Shown here piece after piece: positions 24,592-32,513 of a DNA stretch of 64,000 nt (the first letter of the stretch is position 1; each line of letters opens with the position of its first letter). The position numbers were made by a program, and so were the translations under genes. Source of the DNA: DATBGO01 sp963840095 (GTDB lineage Bacteria; Actinomycetota; Actinomycetes; Streptosporangiales; Streptosporangiaceae); NCBI GenBank assembly GCA_963840095.1, contig CAWIXN010000005.1, positions 62,001 through 126,000 on the forward strand, in the 5' to 3' direction. The notes beneath the pieces are model-generated. The model was not told where the DNA came from and made no database searches. It saw only the letters and a list, made by a program, of their open reading frames with translations.

Positions 24592-25083
24592 ATGTCTGAT
24601 CAGAGCACCGGCAGTGCACCCGCCAGCCCGGCGGATCCAGGCCCCGGAGCAGATTCCGCGGCGTCGACGCCGGTCCTTGAACCGCTGGACGAGGCCGAGT
24701 GCCTGCGGCTGATCTCACCGGGCGGCCTCGGCAGGCTCGTCTACTCGGGCCGGTTCGACCTCACCGTGCTGCCGGTCAATTACCGGCTCTATGAGGGCAG
24801 CATCGTGTTCAGGACCGCCGAGAACAGCCCGACCGACGAGGACCTCAGGACGGGGATAGCGGGGGCCGAGTACCGGGTGGCCTTCGAGGTCGACGAGGTC
24901 GATCTGGCGGTGCGCGAGGGGTGGAGCGTGCTGATCCAGGGCTCGGCGCACCACGTGGACTCCGACTCCGAGCGTGCGTCGCTGGCCGGCGCGGGCGTGG
25001 AGCCGTGGGCCGGAGGCGACCGGCAGCAGTTCATCCGGATCACGCCCAGCCGGATCACCGGCAGGCGCATCCGCCACATCTGA
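24592..25083 (+). CDS. Pyridoxamine 5'-phosphate oxidase-like split-barrel protein
   Basis: 163 residues from ATG 24592; the upstream open frame is non-coding in character. A disordered N-terminus of about 30 residues precedes the split barrel: LDEAECLRLISPGGLGRLVY, FDLTVLPVNYRLYEGSIVFR and a C-terminal RITPSRITGRRIRHI. This is the PNPOx-like group that binds flavin or F420 and is frequent in actinobacterial dormancy regulons. Strongly similar in layout to the C-terminal domain of the XRE-PNPOx gene at 8979, so the two are paralogues. Two GGGACCTT boxes lie about 220 bp downstream, oriented to a different gene. Confidence 0.85.
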   Translation: MSDQSTGSAPASPADPGPGADSAASTPVLEPLDEAECLRLISPGGLGRLVYSGRFDLTVLPVNYRLYEGSIVFRTAENSPTDEDLRTGIAGAEYRVAFEVDEVDLAVREGWSVLIQGSAHHVDSDSERASLAGAGVEPWAGGDRQQFIRITPSRITGRRIRHI

Positions 25084-25100
25084 ACCGCAGCTGGCCGGGC

Positions 25101-25265
25101 TCAGTCGCCGGGCATCGGAGCCTGACAGCGCGGGCAGGTCGTGGGCGGGTCGGTGTCCGCCAGCGCGCCGCACCCCGGGCAGACGCGGTTCAGCCAGCAG
25201 ACGGGGTCGCCCGGAGTGTCGTCATCCCACGCGCTCGCGCTGGTGGTGTCTGCTTCCTCAGCCAT
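25101..25265 (-). CDS. Small zinc-ribbon protein
   Basis: 54 residues from ATG 25265 (GAGG ribosome site). An acidic N-terminus (MAEEADTTSASAWDDD) is followed by CPGCG and, 11 residues on, CPRCQ. Four cysteines in two CxxC knuckles make a zinc ribbon, also of rubredoxin-like spacing. A longer frame starting upstream would run through the two GGGACCTT boxes and is less likely. It may be an adaptor or redox protein induced with the dormancy set. Confidence 0.65.
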   Translation of the reverse strand: MAEEADTTSASAWDDDTPGDPVCWLNRVCPGCGALADTDPPTTCPRCQAPMPGD

Positions 25266-25300
25266 CGTGTCGCCTCGGTAGGTCTCCAGCCCCATTCTGC

Positions 25301-25336
25301 GGGACCTTGAGCGATCTGTCGCGGGACCTTTGCCGG
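25301..25336. promoter_or_regulatory. Paired DevR/DosR-like half boxes
   Basis: GGGACCTTGAGCGA at 25301-25314 and GGGACCTTTGCCGG at 25323-25336, exactly 22 bp (two helical turns) apart, 36-71 bp upstream of the zinc-ribbon start. Each has a strong GGGACCTT half and a weak second half. DevR/DosR typically binds tandem sites at this spacing. Confidence 0.45.
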
Positions 25337-25520
25337 TGCCGGTCGGCCGCCGGGCGCGGTGGAGTGAGGTCATGGCCGATGGGGTCGGCGAGGTCCGTGC
25401 TCCTTCTGCTTACTCATAGCCTCGCGGCCGGGCCAGGCTCGCTGCGGCGGGCCGGGGCTCTAGCCTCCTGCGCTCCGGCAAGCACCGGGCCGCTGCGGCT
25501 GCGAGGCCGCGAGGCTGCGA

Positions 25521-25567
25521 GGCCTGGCATCCGGCGCCGCCGGGGTGGCGGCACCGGATGCTAGGCC
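25521..25567 (-). terminator. Long hairpin after aldehyde dehydrogenase gene
   Basis: GGCCT-GCATCCGG-GCCGCC pairs with GGCGGC-CCGGATGC-AGGCC with single mismatches, giving a stem of about 19 bp and a short GGGGT loop. It starts 7 bp beyond the ALDH stop codon. Confidence 0.6.
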
Positions 25568-25573
25568 GCCCGG

Positions 25574-27115
25574 TCAGATGGTGAAGCTCACGCCCTGGGC
25601 GAGCGGGAGGCTTCCCGAGTAGTTGACCGTGTTGGTGGCCCTGCGCATATAGCTCTTCCAGGCATCTGAGCCGGACTCGCGTCCGCCGCCGGTGGCCTTC
25701 TCGCCGCCGAACGCACCGCCGATCTCGGCGCCTGACGTGCCGATGTTGACGTTGACGATGCCGGAGTCCGCACCGCTGGACGCCATGAACTCCTCGGCCT
25801 CCCGCTGGTCACTGGTGAAGATGCTGGACGCGAGCCCGTGGGCGACCGCGTTGTTCAGCGCGATCGCCTCGTCAAGCTCGGAGTAGGTCAGTACGTAGAG
25901 GATCGGCGCGAAGGTCTCCCGGCCCACGACGTCGCGCTGGCCAGGCATCTGAACCAGGGCCGGCTGAACATAGTAGGCACCAGGCGCGGCGTCGGCGAGC
26001 AGGCGGTCGCCGCCCGCGCGGACCACCCCGCCGTGTACCAGCGCCTCGGCGATGGCCGCCTGCATCTCCCGGTGCGCCCGCTCGCGGATGAGCGGCCCGA
26101 CCAGGGTTCGCTGATCGAACGGGTCACCGACGGGCAGCATCTCGTACGCGGTGCTGATGTTGTCGATCAGCTCCTCGGCGATGCTGGAGTGGGCGATCAC
26201 GCGCCGCATGGTCGTGCAGCGCTGCCCGGCGGTCCCGGCCGCGGCGAATACGATGCCGCGGGCGGCGAGTTCGGAGTCCGCCGAGGGCGTGACGATGCCG
26301 GCGTTGTTGCCGCCGAGCTCCAGCAGGCAGCGGCCGAAGCGGGCGGCTACCCGCGGCCCGACGACCCGGCCCATCCTGGTCGAGCCGGTGGCGCTGACCA
26401 GTGCGACCCCGGGGGAGTCGACCAGCCGGGCGGCGACGTCGGCCGGGCCGAGGAGCACCTGGCTCAGCCGGGCCGGGGCGCCGGTATCCGCGCACGCCCG
26501 GTCCAGGAGCGCGGCGCAGGCCAGCGCGGTCAGCGGGGTCAGCTCCGACGGCTTCCAGATCACCGGATCGCCGCAGACCAGGGCGATCGCGGTGTTCCAC
26601 GACCAGACGGCGGCCGGAAAATTGAACGCGGTGATCACGCCGACCACGCCCAGCGGGTGCCAGGTTTCCATGAGCCGGTGGCCCGGGCGCTCCGAGGGCA
26701 TGGTCCGGCCGTACAGCTGGCGGGACAGCCCCACGGCGAAGTCACAGATGTCGATCATCTCCTGCACCTCGCCGAGCGCCTCCGAGCCGATCTTCCCGAC
26801 CTCGAGCGTGATCAGCGCGGCCAGCTCGGCCTTGTGCTGCGCGAGCAGCCCGCCGAAGCGCTTGACCAGGGCGCCGCGGACCGGCCCGGGGACCTGCCGC
26901 CAGCTGCGGGCCGCTTCGGCCGCCCTGGCCACCGCGTCGTCGGCGTCGGCCGGCCTGGACCAGCTGACCCGGGCCAGCTCCGCGCCCAGGATCGGCGTTA
27001 TCGAGCGCTGATCGCCGCCAAGCGCGCCTGCCGCTACCCCGCAGCTGGCCAGGCTGGCGTGCGCGCGGTCACGAAGGCGATCGGCGGCAGGCAGGGACGC
27101 GGTGATGGCGGGCAT
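25574..27115 (-). CDS. ALDH7-type aldehyde dehydrogenase (aminoadipate-semialdehyde dehydrogenase-like)
   Basis: 513 residues, ATG with AGGAGG. The sequence tracks the antiquitin/AmaB family closely: SERPGHRLMETWHPLGVVGV, ITAFNFPAAVWSWNTAIAL, LLELGGNNAGIV, the catalytic Cys in GTAGQRCTTMRRV, and the C-terminal IVNVNIGTSGAEIGGAFGGE then GGGRESGSDAWKSYMRR, the ALDH7 substrate-binding tail. Family members oxidise alpha-aminoadipate semialdehyde in lysine/pipecolate catabolism, or betaine aldehyde. It is the second gene of an operon, 9 bp after a Rieske oxygenase. Confidence 0.88.
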   Translation of the reverse strand: MPAITASLPAADRLRDRAHASLASCGVAAGALGGDQRSITPILGAELARVSWSRPADADDAVARAAEAARSWRQVPGPVRGALVKRFGGLLAQHKAELAALITLEVGKIGSEALGEVQEMIDICDFAVGLSRQLYGRTMPSERPGHRLMETWHPLGVVGVITAFNFPAAVWSWNTAIALVCGDPVIWKPSELTPLTALACAALLDRACADTGAPARLSQVLLGPADVAARLVDSPGVALVSATGSTRMGRVVGPRVAARFGRCLLELGGNNAGIVTPSADSELAARGIVFAAAGTAGQRCTTMRRVIAHSSIAEELIDNISTAYEMLPVGDPFDQRTLVGPLIRERAHREMQAAIAEALVHGGVVRAGGDRLLADAAPGAYYVQPALVQMPGQRDVVGRETFAPILYVLTYSELDEAIALNNAVAHGLASSIFTSDQREAEEFMASSGADSGIVNVNIGTSGAEIGGAFGGEKATGGGRESGSDAWKSYMRRATNTVNYSGSLPLAQGVSFTI

Positions 27116-27124
27116 GATCCCTCC

Positions 27125-28174
27125 TCAGGCGGGCTGGTTCCCGATGGCGTCACTGGTCGCGAGCCCGAGCGCCCGCATGGCCTTACGGTAGGCGACCGCC
27201 ACCGCGTCGAATTTCAGGTGCAGCTCGGCAGCCAGGTCGAAAGGCACCTGCTCTGGCCGCTGTGACTCCACGACCAGCTGGTCCTGCCCGAAGATGGTGT
27301 CCTCGAACTCCTGCAGGACCCGCGCGGGCTGGTCGAGGTTATAGTTGCGGCCGATCAGCACGTACCCGGCGCACCGGTCGGCCGCGACCGGCTGCGATGC
27401 GAAGAAATAGACCATGCCGCGCTCGCCGCCCCAGCCGAGCCGCAGCGCGATCGTGTACGGCAGGTGGAGTTCGTAACGGCTGTGCCGCTGCGGCGGGCCG
27501 TCCTGCTCATTGGCGAAGACCGGGAAGTCGTCGGTGTTGGCGGCCTCCGGCCGGACGATCGTGTAATGCAGCACGTTCCCCTCGGTGCGCACCTCATGGC
27601 GCGGCACCACCGGCCGGTCCGGATCGCCCAGCAATCCCGGGTGCACCCAGGGGAAATGACCGAGGTCAGTGAAGTTCTCTACCTGGCGGGCGGCGTCGCA
27701 CTGCCAACGGTACGGGCCGGCCGTGACCACCGTCCAGGTGCCGTCCTCCAGCTCTCCGACCTCGGGCAGCGGCCATCGCGGCCCGTCCAGGGCCACCCAG
27801 ACCAGGCCGTATCTCTCCTGGCAGGAAAACGCGGCGATCCTCGCCTTGGCCGGTACCCGGGAGGGGTCTTCCAGCTGCGGAATGGCCACGCACCTGCCAT
27901 CGGCGCCGTACCGCCAGCCGTGGTACGGGCAGACCAGTTCGCCGCCGTCCACCTGGCCCAGCGACAGGGCCGTGCCGCGATGTACGCACAGGTCCGAGTG
28001 GGCGCGGGCCCGACCGTCCGGGCCGCGCCACAGGACCAGCGGCACGGTGAGGAGGTCGGCGTGGACGGGCCGGTCGGTCAGGTCGCGGGTGAACGCGACC
28101 GGATGCCAGCAGGCCCGCAGGGCCGCGAGGTCCGCGAAGGCCCCGGGCGCCATCATGGTGTTGTCGTCCCGCAT
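27125..28174 (-). CDS. Rieske non-heme iron oxygenase, alpha subunit
   Basis: 349 residues, GGGGAG ribosome site. The Rieske [2Fe-2S] ligands are intact: SDLCVHRGTALSLGQ (CxH) and LVCPYHGWRYGADGRC (CxxH), residues about 60-85. The mononuclear iron site is VENFTDLGHFPWVHPGLLG (N/D..H..H). The single-subunit, 350-residue layout resembles VanA/LigX-type demethylases and KshA-like oxygenases. It needs a separate reductase, not encoded nearby. With an ALDH7 enzyme downstream, an N- or O-dealkylation or ring oxidation that ends in a semialdehyde is plausible. Substrate unknown. Confidence 0.88.
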   Translation of the reverse strand: MRDDNTMMAPGAFADLAALRACWHPVAFTRDLTDRPVHADLLTVPLVLWRGPDGRARAHSDLCVHRGTALSLGQVDGGELVCPYHGWRYGADGRCVAIPQLEDPSRVPAKARIAAFSCQERYGLVWVALDGPRWPLPEVGELEDGTWTVVTAGPYRWQCDAARQVENFTDLGHFPWVHPGLLGDPDRPVVPRHEVRTEGNVLHYTIVRPEAANTDDFPVFANEQDGPPQRHSRYELHLPYTIALRLGWGGERGMVYFFASQPVAADRCAGYVLIGRNYNLDQPARVLQEFEDTIFGQDQLVVESQRPEQVPFDLAAELHLKFDAVAVAYRKAMRALGLATSDAIGNQPA

Positions 28175-28418
28175 GCGAAGCTCCCCGCCCAGCCTGGCCG
28201 CTCAGGCGCGGGCCCCTCCTGCGCCGGCCTGCCGCCTGATGTGCGTGGACATGCAGACTACGCGCACCGGGCAGCCGGGATCACATCCTGGGCAGCGCGT
28301 CCGCGGCAGCATGTTCTCGGCGCTGACGTTTCAATCTTCGGCCGGCTGCCAGGTCCGAAGCTGGTGCCGCTGTTATTGTCCGGGCACCATGAGACGTGCA
28401 TCCGGAGCGGAGGCAGGG

Positions 28419-29525
28419 ATGATCTCGACATACGGACTTACGCGCAGGTTAGCGGCGGGCGCGGCGGCCATCATCCTCGGCGGCGGTCTCGCGGTGGTGG
28501 CCGCCGGGACGGCGCAGGCGGCGGTCCCCGACCACTGGGGATTCGCGTACGTGGATAAGCCGTCGGTGCCAGGCGTTCCCGACCTGGCCCACCAGGCGGG
28601 CAGCTGGCCGCCGGGTTTCGTGGTGCACGTCAAGCCCGGCGCGGTCGGCCAGGTGTTCGTCAGGTTCCCGCGGATCGCCTCCACTGGCGGGGTAGTGCTC
28701 GTGACCGCGGTGATCGACAGCCCGGTCTGGTGCCAGGCGCAGAAGTGGGCGGGGTCAGGTCCCGACGAGGTGGTCGCGGTGCGCTGCTTCCGAGCGGGCG
28801 GTGTGCCGACGTTCGCGCCCTTCGCGGTGGCCTACAGCCAGAGTTCCAAGGGCCCGATCCCGGCCGGACGCCGTTATGGGTACGTCCACTACAGCCCGGT
28901 CCACGGCGTGGTGGCGCGGTTCAACTCGGCGGGCGGGCTGAACACCGTGACCACGCTCGGCCTGGGTGCCTGGACGGTGCTCCTGCCCGGGCTCGGCTCC
29001 GCTGGCCTGGCCGGCAATGTGCAGGTGACCGCCGTTGACCCCGCCGGACCGGCCAAGTGCGAGGTCAGCGGGTGGAACTCGACACCCGCCCGCCAGCTCG
29101 TCATGGTCCGCTGCTACAACGGCCTGGCCACTCCGCTGAAGACCGGCTGGACGCTCACCTACCAGCGCGGCCGTTCCGTGACCGGCACGCAGCCCAAGCA
29201 CTTCGCCTACACCTTCGACAACAAGCCGCTCGCGGCCGGGCCGTACGCGCCGGTGCCCCCGGCGGTCAACTTCAACTCCGCCGCGGGGATCAACATCATC
29301 CGGAGCGCGGGCGGCGGTCAGCGGCTGGTGACGCTGCCCCGGGCCGGCGCGCTGCCCGACACCGCGCTGGTCACCACGGTCGGCTCGGGCGGCCGGTTCT
29401 GTAACCTGCTGACGCGGTGGGCAACCACTCCAGGCGGCGTCCTGGTGCGCGACGTTAGCTGCTACACGGCGACCGGGGTGGCCAAGAACACGGCTTCGCT
29501 GCTCAGTTACGCCGCGGCGCGCTAA
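28419..29525 (+). CDS. Secreted protein with repeated beta-rich units, unknown function
   Basis: 368 residues from ATG 28419 (GGAGGCAGGG). A Sec signal peptide covers about residues 1-33 (RRLAAGAAAIILGGGLAVVA, cut near AQAAV). The mature protein appears to hold about three repeats, each with a Trp-x-Phe-Ala-Tyr entry (HWGFAYVDKP, RYGYVHYSPV, HFAYTFDNKP), an Asn/His-rich strand and a late paired-cysteine segment (PVWCQAQ...VRCF, AKCEVSG...VRCY, RFCNLLT...VSCY). The regular cysteine pairs suggest one disulfide per repeat. No enzyme motif is visible. An in-frame ATG at 28389 is an alternative start. Confidence 0.75.
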   Translation: MISTYGLTRRLAAGAAAIILGGGLAVVAAGTAQAAVPDHWGFAYVDKPSVPGVPDLAHQAGSWPPGFVVHVKPGAVGQVFVRFPRIASTGGVVLVTAVIDSPVWCQAQKWAGSGPDEVVAVRCFRAGGVPTFAPFAVAYSQSSKGPIPAGRRYGYVHYSPVHGVVARFNSAGGLNTVTTLGLGAWTVLLPGLGSAGLAGNVQVTAVDPAGPAKCEVSGWNSTPARQLVMVRCYNGLATPLKTGWTLTYQRGRSVTGTQPKHFAYTFDNKPLAAGPYAPVPPAVNFNSAAGINIIRSAGGGQRLVTLPRAGALPDTALVTTVGSGGRFCNLLTRWATTPGGVLVRDVSCYTATGVAKNTASLLSYAAAR

Positions 29526-29558
29526 AGGCGGGCTCATCCGGCAGAACAGGAGGCCGCC

Positions 29559-30524
29559 GTGGGGGTGCCCCGGACAGCGGCAGGTTCGGTGCTCTTCGCC
29601 ACGTACAACATGCTCGACCTGTTCGCCGACGACTCAGCCGCGGGACTCGAGCACTACCGCCTGGCCGTGGAGTCGGCCCGGGCCCTGGACGCGGACATTC
29701 TCGCCGTCCAGGAGGTGCGCGGCGGAGATCAGAAAACGGCCCAGGCCCGGCTCAGGCAGCTTGCCGACGACCTCGGACTGAGCTGCCAGGTGCCCGCCGA
29801 GGGCGGCGGCGGCGGTACGCCGCGCACCGCGCTGGCCGTGGGCGGGCGCGGCTACCACGTGGGGCTGATGTGGCGGGCCGGGATCGAGCCCGTGCCTGGC
29901 ACGCTGCGCAAGTACGGTACGCGGGACTTCTGGCACTCGCTGGCGTACGTCACCCTGGATGTGGGCGGCCCGAAGATCCGGCACGCCTCGTTTCATGCCA
30001 CCCCGTTCTGCAGGCGCATGCGCGCCGACCAGAACGAGCGGCTGGTGGCGGCGCTGACCAACGCATCGGCGGGCCTGCCGGTGATGGTCGGAGCGGACTG
30101 GAACACCGAGAGCGCCGACCGGGTGTGGGACGAGGGCAGCCGGCGGTGGGACCTCTACGAACCGCGGGACCCGTACGCAGAGGTCGGCTGGTTCGACGGG
30201 CTCATCTATCAGTGCGAGTGGGACTACGACGAGCGCGGTCAGCGCAGGCACTGGGCCGACCGGCGGCCCGGGGACGTGCTGTGGGCCGGAGGGCTGCACG
30301 ACGTCGCCGCGGCGCTGCGCGCGGATTGGCAGCCGACCACCGGGCATCACCTGAGCGGTTCTCGTGGCGGGCGCGGCATCAAGCGGCGCATCGACGGCGT
30401 CCGGGTGACCAGCAAGCTGCTCGGCGCCCTGCGCGCGCACCATGTCGAGTCCACCGAGGTGGCCAGGATGGCCTCCGATCACCTGCCGGTCACCGTGGAA
30501 TACCTGCCCGCCGCGGTCGGCTAG
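29559..30524 (+). CDS. Endonuclease/exonuclease/phosphatase-fold protein
   Basis: 321 residues, GTG start with AACAGGAGG. The EEP fold is clear: FATYNMLDLF with the first metal-site Asn, DADILAVQEVRGGDQ with the catalytic Glu, HASFHATPF, VMVGADWNTESAD (the D-x-N pair), and the final MASDHLPVTVEY with the SDH catalytic motif. This superfamily includes DNase I-like nucleases, exonuclease III and inositol phosphatases. No signal peptide, so it acts in the cytosol. It is convergent to the PLD-like cassette with only 30 bp between stops. Substrate not predictable. Confidence 0.87.
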   Translation: MGVPRTAAGSVLFATYNMLDLFADDSAAGLEHYRLAVESARALDADILAVQEVRGGDQKTAQARLRQLADDLGLSCQVPAEGGGGGTPRTALAVGGRGYHVGLMWRAGIEPVPGTLRKYGTRDFWHSLAYVTLDVGGPKIRHASFHATPFCRRMRADQNERLVAALTNASAGLPVMVGADWNTESADRVWDEGSRRWDLYEPRDPYAEVGWFDGLIYQCEWDYDERGQRRHWADRRPGDVLWAGGLHDVAAALRADWQPTTGHHLSGSRGGRGIKRRIDGVRVTSKLLGALRAHHVESTEVARMASDHLPVTVEYLPAAVG

Positions 30525-30554
30525 GGCCGGTCCCGCCGTCGGCGAGCACGCTGA

Positions 30555-31472
30555 TCAGCGAGGCTCGCGGGGGGCCTTCCTGGTCTGGCCCATACTTTCG
30601 TGGCGCTTGCGCGCCGCCGCCACGATGTCGCTGAAACCCGGATGCTTCTCCAGATCGTTCTCGGTATCGCTGAGCGAGCGGTCCCGCACCGTGATCTCCC
30701 GGGCACGGGCCAGCAATTCATCGGTCCGCCGCTGGAACTCCGACAGGCTCCAGTGCAGGTCTCCGATGTCGGCGGCCAGGTCGCAGAGCCTGACCACCAT
30801 CGTGCGATCTATCACGCCAAAATGAGAGTTGACAAACGAATTGAAGAAGTAACCCCCATCCTGAAGCAGCAGGCAAGGCGACTGAAACGCCACATCGGCG
30901 TACGGGTAGGGGTTCAGGATCATCTGGTCATCCGCCAGTATCCCGAAACAGGTGGGAGTCCCGAGATAGAGATGTACCGCGCTCGGCGGCGTGCCCCACT
31001 CCTTCAGGTACATCAGCGATTCAATGACCTCAAGCGCGATATCCTGCTTCTCCCGGTTCTCTTGAGTCGCCCGGAGATCAGCAAAGGCGGGGTGGGTAAA
31101 GACGAAATCAGTTCGCCTCGTAGGCTCGTCTTCGGCCGCAATCTGGAGACTGACCCGCTGGCGCAAGATGGCACGGGTCGCCCAGTCCGTGCCGCCCGGA
31201 TGCAGTAGCCCCTTGAGTGAGGAGCCAACGACGACAACCTTCTGGGCGCGGTCAAGCTTAGTATTGAAGAAACGCAGCGCATCCTTCCGGTTCGTGAAGC
31301 TCCTTATGATGCCCGCGCCCTCGAGGAATCTCGTGTCATCAGGCACGCGGGAGGCATGGCTGCTAGCGGGCGCCGGATTCCTGGCTTTCTGCCTCGCGGT
31401 TTCCTGCTCGTACTCGAGAAGCGCCCGGTCCAGCTGGGCTGTTATCGCGCCCGGCGCGTAAGGATTGCGCAT
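30555..31472 (-). CDS. PLD-like-fold hypothetical protein, partner of membrane-GAF protein
   Basis: 305 residues. The central region KVVVVGSSLKGLLHPGG followed by VHLYLGTPTCFGILADDQMI and LNPYPYADVAFQSPCLLL resembles the half-domain of phospholipase D-like proteins, but the HxKxxxxD motif is not intact (H-L-Y-L-G), so it is either non-catalytic or a distant nucleotidase/ligand-binding relative. N- and C-terminal helices are charged. Its ATG lies 2 bp beyond the stop of the upstream GAF gene, so the two form an operon. Base composition is visibly lower in GC than the neighbours, suggesting recent acquisition. Function unknown; a signalling or defence effector role is speculative. Confidence 0.55.
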   Translation of the reverse strand: MRNPYAPGAITAQLDRALLEYEQETARQKARNPAPASSHASRVPDDTRFLEGAGIIRSFTNRKDALRFFNTKLDRAQKVVVVGSSLKGLLHPGGTDWATRAILRQRVSLQIAAEDEPTRRTDFVFTHPAFADLRATQENREKQDIALEVIESLMYLKEWGTPPSAVHLYLGTPTCFGILADDQMILNPYPYADVAFQSPCLLLQDGGYFFNSFVNSHFGVIDRTMVVRLCDLAADIGDLHWSLSEFQRRTDELLARAREITVRDRSLSDTENDLEKHPGFSDIVAAARKRHESMGQTRKAPREPR

Positions 31473-31474
31473 GG

Positions 31475-32398
31475 CTATTGCGCTCCCTCGAGTGCACGGC
31501 CACCGGTGGCCTGGATGGGCACGGTCGGGCCGACGGCGGGCGGCGCGCCGTGCGGGAGGGCCAGGATGTCTGCGAAAGCCACCGCGAGCCTCCGCCCGGC
31601 CAGGGAGAGAGGAGTTTCCCAGCTATCGACGAGCAGGACGCCAACGCGGGGGATCCCGACCCGGATGTAAGAGACGACACCGCTGTCCCGGGGGGGCAGG
31701 ATGTGACCTTCGGGGCCACCAGGTAGCCCGTCATCGGGATATCTAAGCCAGCCGTTCTCGTAGGGGTGCTGACGGGACATAAGGATATTTGCATGGCCCG
31801 CTGCTTCTCCGGTCGGATCAATCTCCAGCTTGCGATCCCCGGGATAGCAGATCAGATCTTGGGCCGCGTTCCGGTTGCTAGCATCGGCGGCCGACCTGCA
31901 CCGCAGGGCGGCAATCCGTACGTTGGCGCCGTTGGTGGCATGACTGCGAGTGATGGCGGTGTGGAGACATTCGAGGCAGGTCTGCACGAGCACATTGAAA
32001 AGCTCAGGCGCGGCGGCGACCATGACGGTCTGCTCGGTACAGATAGCCAGAATCCCGGCGAGAAGCGCGAGCGTGCTTTCGCTATCTCGGGTGTCGAGCC
32101 GGCTGAGCACCTCGCTGGCAAAATCGATCTTCGAGCCGACCGCGTTGATCTCGGCGGACTCCTTCGTGGCGGCACGCACCCGGTAAGCCGTATAGAGAAT
32201 AGAGCCCAGGCCCGCTAACACGATCCAGCCGAGCTGGAAACCGATGGTCGGCCTTTTGGTGAGGCTGGCGAGGCCGGCCGCCAGGGTGATCGCTCCGGCA
32301 ATCGAGCCCCAGGCGATTGTCCTCAGCAACGATCGTTCTCCTGGTCTGCGCACGCTATCGCCCCCTGTCCGCAATGCGTGCCGATGGCGAACTGCCAT
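31475..32398 (-). CDS. Two-helix membrane protein with GAF-like sensor domain
   Basis: 307 residues, GAGG ribosome site. Two membrane helices (TIAWGSIAGAITLAAGLASL and IGFQLGWIVLAGLGSILYTA, residues about 28-75) are followed by a coiled region and, from about residue 95, a GAF-like domain ending VVSYIRVGIPRVGVLLVDSW and LAGRRLAVAFADILA, the characteristic last strand and helix. This architecture fits a membrane-bound small-molecule or stress sensor whose signal would pass to the PLD-like protein encoded 2 bp downstream. Lower GC than its surroundings. No HAMP, kinase or cyclase domain is present. Confidence 0.6.
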   Translation of the reverse strand: MAVRHRHALRTGGDSVRRPGERSLLRTIAWGSIAGAITLAAGLASLTKRPTIGFQLGWIVLAGLGSILYTAYRVRAATKESAEINAVGSKIDFASEVLSRLDTRDSESTLALLAGILAICTEQTVMVAAAPELFNVLVQTCLECLHTAITRSHATNGANVRIAALRCRSAADASNRNAAQDLICYPGDRKLEIDPTGEAAGHANILMSRQHPYENGWLRYPDDGLPGGPEGHILPPRDSGVVSYIRVGIPRVGVLLVDSWETPLSLAGRRLAVAFADILALPHGAPPAVGPTVPIQATGGRALEGAQ

Positions 32399-32513
32399 GG
32401 GCGAGTCCTCACCGAACGTATCTGACTGTACCTTGGCGATTACCGTGAGTCACTAATTGGGAAAGTCTGGTCCCCGCTCTCAGGGCGTCCTGACTCTGGT
32501 GGAGGATAAGTAG

